A stretch of DNA of 64,000 nucleotides from Sphingomonas sp. SUN039 (GTDB lineage Bacteria; Pseudomonadota; Alphaproteobacteria; Sphingomonadales; Sphingomonadaceae). Shown piece by piece: positions 60,703-64,000 of this stretch. Positions within the stretch are counted from its first letter, which is position 1, and the number at the start of each line of letters is the position of its first letter. The position numbers were made by a program, and so were the translations under genes. The stretch lies in assembly GCF_024758725.1 (NCBI RefSeq), contig NZ_CP096972.1, positions 3,454,001-3,518,000 on the forward strand. Direction: 5' to 3'. The notes under the pieces are model-generated. The model saw only the letters and a program-made list of their open reading frames with translations, was not told the origin of the DNA and ran no database searches.

Positions 60703-62150
60703 CGCGGGTCCAGTGCGGCAGGCGGGATTGCCAGGGCTTCGAGCAGTTTGCCGGTCCGCGCCAAGAGCGTGTAGCGTGCGGTGTCAAGCTCGATCACCGC
60801 CTGAACATAGCGCGCGGCAACGCCGAAATAGTTGCTCTGGGCGGTCAGGACATCGGTAAGCGCCCCGCGCGAGACCCGGAAACGCTCGATCAGGACGTCG
60901 CGCGACTGGCGGCTCGCCAGATAAGCACTGCCCAGCGACGCCGCCGAATCCTCAAGCGCCCCGACGTCGGCCAGGGCGATCCGCGCGTCGCGCTCGCTTT
61001 CTTCGCGGGCGCGTTGCAGCCGCGCACCAGCGGCAGACGCGCGCGCCTCGGCCTGATCGATACGCTGGGTCGCGCCGCCGAACAGCCGCCAGTTCATCGA
61101 GACGCTCGCCCGGACATCGTAATCGCGCGCGTTCTGGAGGATGCCGTAACGACCGGCATCGACCCCTGCCGACACGGTGGGGAAAGCGTCGGCGCGGACT
61201 GCCTTGGCATCCTCGTCTGCCGCCCGTGCCAGCGCCTTTGCCGCGCGCACGGCGGGGAGCGCATCGATCCGTTCGGACAGGTTCGCCGCATTCAGCCCGC
61301 CGAGATCGGGGGTGGGCGCGCGACCGAGCGAAGGCGGGGGCTGCGCGCCCGTCAGCTGGGTGAACTGCGCTTCGGCCGATGCCAGCGCGCGGCGGAAATC
61401 GGCAAGCTGCGCTTGTGACGACGCAATCGAGCTGTCGACCTGTGCCGCATCGCCGCGCGCCGTCGCGCCCTGGCGAATGCGTGTCTCGACATCTTCGCGG
61501 ATGCGGACTTGTCCCGCGGCAAAGCTTTCGCCGAGGCGAACCAGCGTGCGATAGGCAAAGACATTGTACCAGACGGCAATCGCCTGCATCGCGACGCGGC
61601 TGCCGGTGTCTTCGATATTGGCGTTGGCGGCCTGCAGCCGGGCATTGCCCGCGCGAATGCGGTCGCTGCTCGCGCCGAAATCGAATAGCGGCTGAGTGAG
61701 GCGCAACGAGCCGTCGGTGCGGTATTGCGGGCGCTGTCGCTCGAGGATGTTCTGCGGATCGTTCGAGAACGCGCGTGAGACGACCTCGAAATGGGTCAGC
61801 GACAGGTCGACCGTCGGATATTGCCGCGCCCGTGCCTCGTTGCGCGCGGCCTCGCTTTCCTGACGCTGCGCGATCGATTCGCCCAGCAGCGGCGCGCGGC
61901 GGACAGCCGCGCCGACCGTGTCGCGAAAGGCCTGTGGCGCAACCGACGAACGCGACAGGCCGAGCACGGGATCGTTCGCAGCGACGATCGCCAGCGGATC
62001 GATGGTGGGCGCGGGCAGGGCGGCGACGGGGCTGCGGTCGGTCAGGTCGGGCGCAGCGCGCGACGGCACCTGCGCGATGGCGGTGCCTGCCGCGACCAGG
62101 CTGGTCGCGACAATTGTCAATTTTGGCAAACTGATACCGCATCGAACCAT
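60699..62150 (-). CDS. tolC: TolC-family outer-membrane channel of T1SS
   Basis: An ATG at 62150 after AGGGA gives a 483-aa protein with a signal peptide (LPKLTIVATSLVAAGTAIAQ). Two OEP-type repeats follow with long amphipathic helices (ARNEARARQYPTVDLSLTHF; LERQRPQYRTDGSLRLTQPL; AFPTVSAGVDAGRYG). It forms the outer-membrane exit duct. It is the first gene of the T1SS operon and diverges from the third secreted protein. Confidence 0.9.
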   Translation of the reverse strand: MVRCGISLPKLTIVATSLVAAGTAIAQVPSRAAPDLTDRSPVAALPAPTIDPLAIVAANDPVLGLSRSSVAPQAFRDTVGAAVRRAPLLGESIAQRQESEAARNEARARQYPTVDLSLTHFEVVSRAFSNDPQNILERQRPQYRTDGSLRLTQPLFDFGASSDRIRAGNARLQAANANIEDTGSRVAMQAIAVWYNVFAYRTLVRLGESFAAGQVRIREDVETRIRQGATARGDAAQVDSSIASSQAQLADFRRALASAEAQFTQLTGAQPPPSLGRAPTPDLGGLNAANLSERIDALPAVRAAKALARAADEDAKAVRADAFPTVSAGVDAGRYGILQNARDYDVRASVSMNWRLFGGATQRIDQAEARASAAGARLQRAREESERDARIALADVGALEDSAASLGSAYLASRQSRDVLIERFRVSRGALTDVLTAQSNYFGVAARYVQAVIELDTARYTLLARTGKLLEALAIPPAALDPR

Positions 62151-62388
62151 CGCCAGCGTCCCTAGAGCCGCTGGCGCAAAAAGCCATATCGCCGCGCGCA
62201 TCGGGGCACGTGGCATCGCCTGTGTGGCCGAACGGTCACGGCGTAAACGATCTGCGCCGCCAGGGTCGCCGCGCCATTGCCCTGAGACCGGAAACCGTCA
62301 CAAGTTGGACGTATCGAATCGGCACAGGACCGACGCGACCGGCATCTGTCGGGCGCGACAGCGTCGAGCCGCTCAGGGAGTTTCATAA
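62151..62388. promoter_or_regulatory. Divergent promoter region between tolC and third secreted protein
   Basis: This 238-nt gap separates the T1SS operon from a putative T1SS substrate and must contain both promoters. A GGGAG ribosome-binding sequence precedes the ATG at 62389. I could not assign -35/-10 boxes with confidence. Confidence 0.4.
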
Positions 62389-64000
62389 ATGGCCGCCTTC
62401 ACGCCTGGAAATATTGTTATCTACCGCGTCGGAAACGGTTCGGCGGCGCTCTCCTCTGCGGCGACTGCGGTGTTCCTCGACGAATATACGCCCGCTGGCG
62501 TGCTGGTGCAGTCGATCGCGCTGCCGACGGCGGATTCGGGCCCGAACCAGACGCTGACGGCAGCAGGCAGTTCGACGTCAGAAGGAATGCTGACACGCAG
62601 CGTCGATGGGCGTTACCTTGTGCTCAGCGGGTATGACGCAGCGCCGGGCACGGCGACTGTTTCGGGAACGACAGGAAGTGCGGTCAATCGCGTTATCGGA
62701 CGTGTCGCCGCCGATGGTGCGATCGACACGACTACGGCACTTGCGGATTTCTCCAGCGGAAATAGTCCGCGCGGGGTCGTGAGTGTCGACGGTTCATCGT
62801 TCTGGGTGGACGCTGCCGTAGGCGGCGTCCGCTATGCGACCTTCGGCGCGACGACTTCGACCTTGGTGAGCTCGACCATTGCGAATCTCAGGACCATCGA
62901 AATCTTCGACAGCCAGCTTTACGTCAGCACCGGCTCGGGTACTACCGTGCGGATCGGCGCAGTCGGGACCGGACTACCGACGACGGGCGGCCAGACCATC
63001 ACGACGCTGCCGGGACTGCCGGTGTCGACAGGCTCGCCCTATCAATTCTATCTGGCCGATCTGACGGCGGCAGTGGCGGGCGTGGACACGTTGTACATCG
63101 CCGACGACGGCGCGGGCGTCGGCATCCAGAAATACTCGCTCGTGGCCGGAAGCTGGGTGTCCAACGGCACCGCGACGACGGCGTCCACCGTGCGCGGCCT
63201 GACCGGATCGACTTCGGGGACGAGTGTTTCGCTGTTCGCGACATCGGCGGCCGCACTGTTTTCGCTGACCGATACGGCCGGGTACAACGCGACGATCTCG
63301 ATCGGTGCCGCGACACAGATCGCGACCGCTGCCACCAACACCGCCTTCCGCGGGGTCGCCTTCGCGCCGCAGAACGCCCTGCCGACGCTCGTCATCAGCG
63401 ACCCGACTGTGGTCGAAGGCAACAGCGGCACCACCACGTTGGTCTACACGGTCACGTCGAGTGCGCTTGCGGGCGTCGGCGGCATCGGTTTCAGCTTTGC
63501 GACCGCTGACGGCTCGGCAACGACAGGCAGCGACTATGTATCGCAGAGCGGCACAGGCACGATTGCGGCGGGCAGCAATTCGACGACGATCAGCGTTGTC
63601 GTCAACGGCGATACGACGGTCGAAGGCAATGAGACGGTGCTGGTCAACCTGACCGCGCCGTCGGGCGCGACGATTGCCGACGCGCAAGGCGTGGGCACAA
63701 TCACCAACGACGATGTCGCGACACCGGGCACGCTCGCTATCGACAACGTGACTTTGGCGGAGGGCAATGCGGGGACGACCGCCTTTACGTTCACCGTCAC
63801 GCGGACGGGGGGCAGCAGTGGCACGGTGACGGTCGACTATGCGACCAGCCTCGGCACCGCGAGCGCGACCAACGCCAATGCCGTAGACCTGACGGCGGCG
63901 AGCGGGACGCTAACCTTCCTCGACGGCGAAACCTCGAAAACGATCACGGTGCAGGTCAACGGCGATACCGCGTTCGAGAGCGACGAGGCATTCAGTGTCG
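62389..64000 (+). CDS. Secreted Calx-beta-domain protein, 5' part
   Basis: At least 537 codons are open to the right edge of the window. The N-terminal 320 residues form a beta-rich, propeller-like region (FTPGNIVIYRVGNGSAALSS at the start) without signal peptide. From about residue 335 Calx-beta repeats begin (DPTVVEGNSGTTTLVYTV; ATADGSATTGSDYV; VEGNETVLVNLTAPSGATI, then a second repeat). It is probably a third substrate of the adjacent T1SS. The C-terminus lies outside the window. Confidence 0.85.
   Translation, partial: MAAFTPGNIVIYRVGNGSAALSSAATAVFLDEYTPAGVLVQSIALPTADSGPNQTLTAAGSSTSEGMLTRSVDGRYLVLSGYDAAPGTATVSGTTGSAVNRVIGRVAADGAIDTTTALADFSSGNSPRGVVSVDGSSFWVDAAVGGVRYATFGATTSTLVSSTIANLRTIEIFDSQLYVSTGSGTTVRIGAVGTGLPTTGGQTITTLPGLPVSTGSPYQFYLADLTAAVAGVDTLYIADDGAGVGIQKYSLVAGSWVSNGTATTASTVRGLTGSTSGTSVSLFATSAAALFSLTDTAGYNATISIGAATQIATAATNTAFRGVAFAPQNALPTLVISDPTVVEGNSGTTTLVYTVTSSALAGVGGIGFSFATADGSATTGSDYVSQSGTGTIAAGSNSTTISVVVNGDTTVEGNETVLVNLTAPSGATIADAQGVGTITNDDVATPGTLAIDNVTLAEGNAGTTAFTFTVTRTGGSSGTVTVDYATSLGTASATNANAVDLTAASGTLTFLDGETSKTITVQVNGDTAFESDEAFSV

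Noticed and set aside
1-64000. CRISPR arrays, rRNA and tRNA genes
   Set aside because: No regularly spaced direct repeats and no tRNA- or rRNA-like segments were noticed on reading; a tRNAscan or Rfam search would settle small RNAs.

Overview
The window is a high-G+C chromosomal segment from what looks like a sphingomonad-type alphaproteobacterium (Sphingomonas, Novosphingobium or Sphingopyxis relatives). I infer this from codon and base composition, a Gal dehydrogenase/FucP-type sugar cluster, a NasST-controlled nitrate operon with an alginate-export-type porin, abundant SDR, CaiB and P450 genes, and type I secreted repeat proteins beside tail-collar proteins. No rRNA, tRNA, CRISPR array, integrase or intact insertion sequence was recognised. 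Taxonomy is inference.

Layout. (1) 1-650: the end of an unrecognised protein and a small hypothetical. (2) 675-10238: two divergent operons encoding an apparently complete De Ley-Doudoroff galactose pathway (mutarotase, galactose dehydrogenase, lactonase, IlvD/Edd-type dehydratase, KDGal kinase, KDPGal aldolase), with a FucP-type transporter, a secreted ThuA-like protein and a GntR regulator. (3) 10253-13665: P450, [2Fe-2S] ferredoxin and two SDRs. (4) 13687-15013: an AT-richer three-gene islet (membrane protein, unknown 105-aa protein, minimal nucleotidyltransferase) with 4-nt overlaps, a candidate undescribed system. (5) 15237-24569: CaiB, LLM oxidoreductase, GntR regulator and a tightly coupled seven-gene catabolic operon of unknown substrate. 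(6) 24574-35888: the assimilatory nitrate operon nasT-nasS-[leader]-narK-porin-nirB-nirD-nasA-cobA-mobA. Palindromic repeat elements sit in frame inside nasA and nirD. (7) 35981-41915: altronate-dehydratase-type enzyme, cation antiporter, AMACR-type CaiB protein, MDR reductase and GNAT. (8) 41912-64000: a surface/secretion and RiPP-like region.

The last region holds three tail-collar proteins, two large T1SS substrates sharing a duplicated C-terminal half of about 680 residues, and the start of a third (Calx-beta) substrate. It also holds a complete T1SS (TolC, ABC, HlyD) and a lasso-peptide-type biosynthetic set (HPr-kinase-like protein, PqqD/RRE, asparagine-synthetase-like cyclase, B2-type transglutaminase-fold protease).

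Two 46-aa peptides with identical sequence are encoded 60 nt downstream of the two secreted proteins, inside a 185-bp identical repeat. They end in ...TTS and are the best precursor candidates. They do not fit the usual lasso core rule (Thr at -2, acidic residue at 7-9). This RiPP-like/T1SS locus and the three-gene islet are the most interesting parts of the window.
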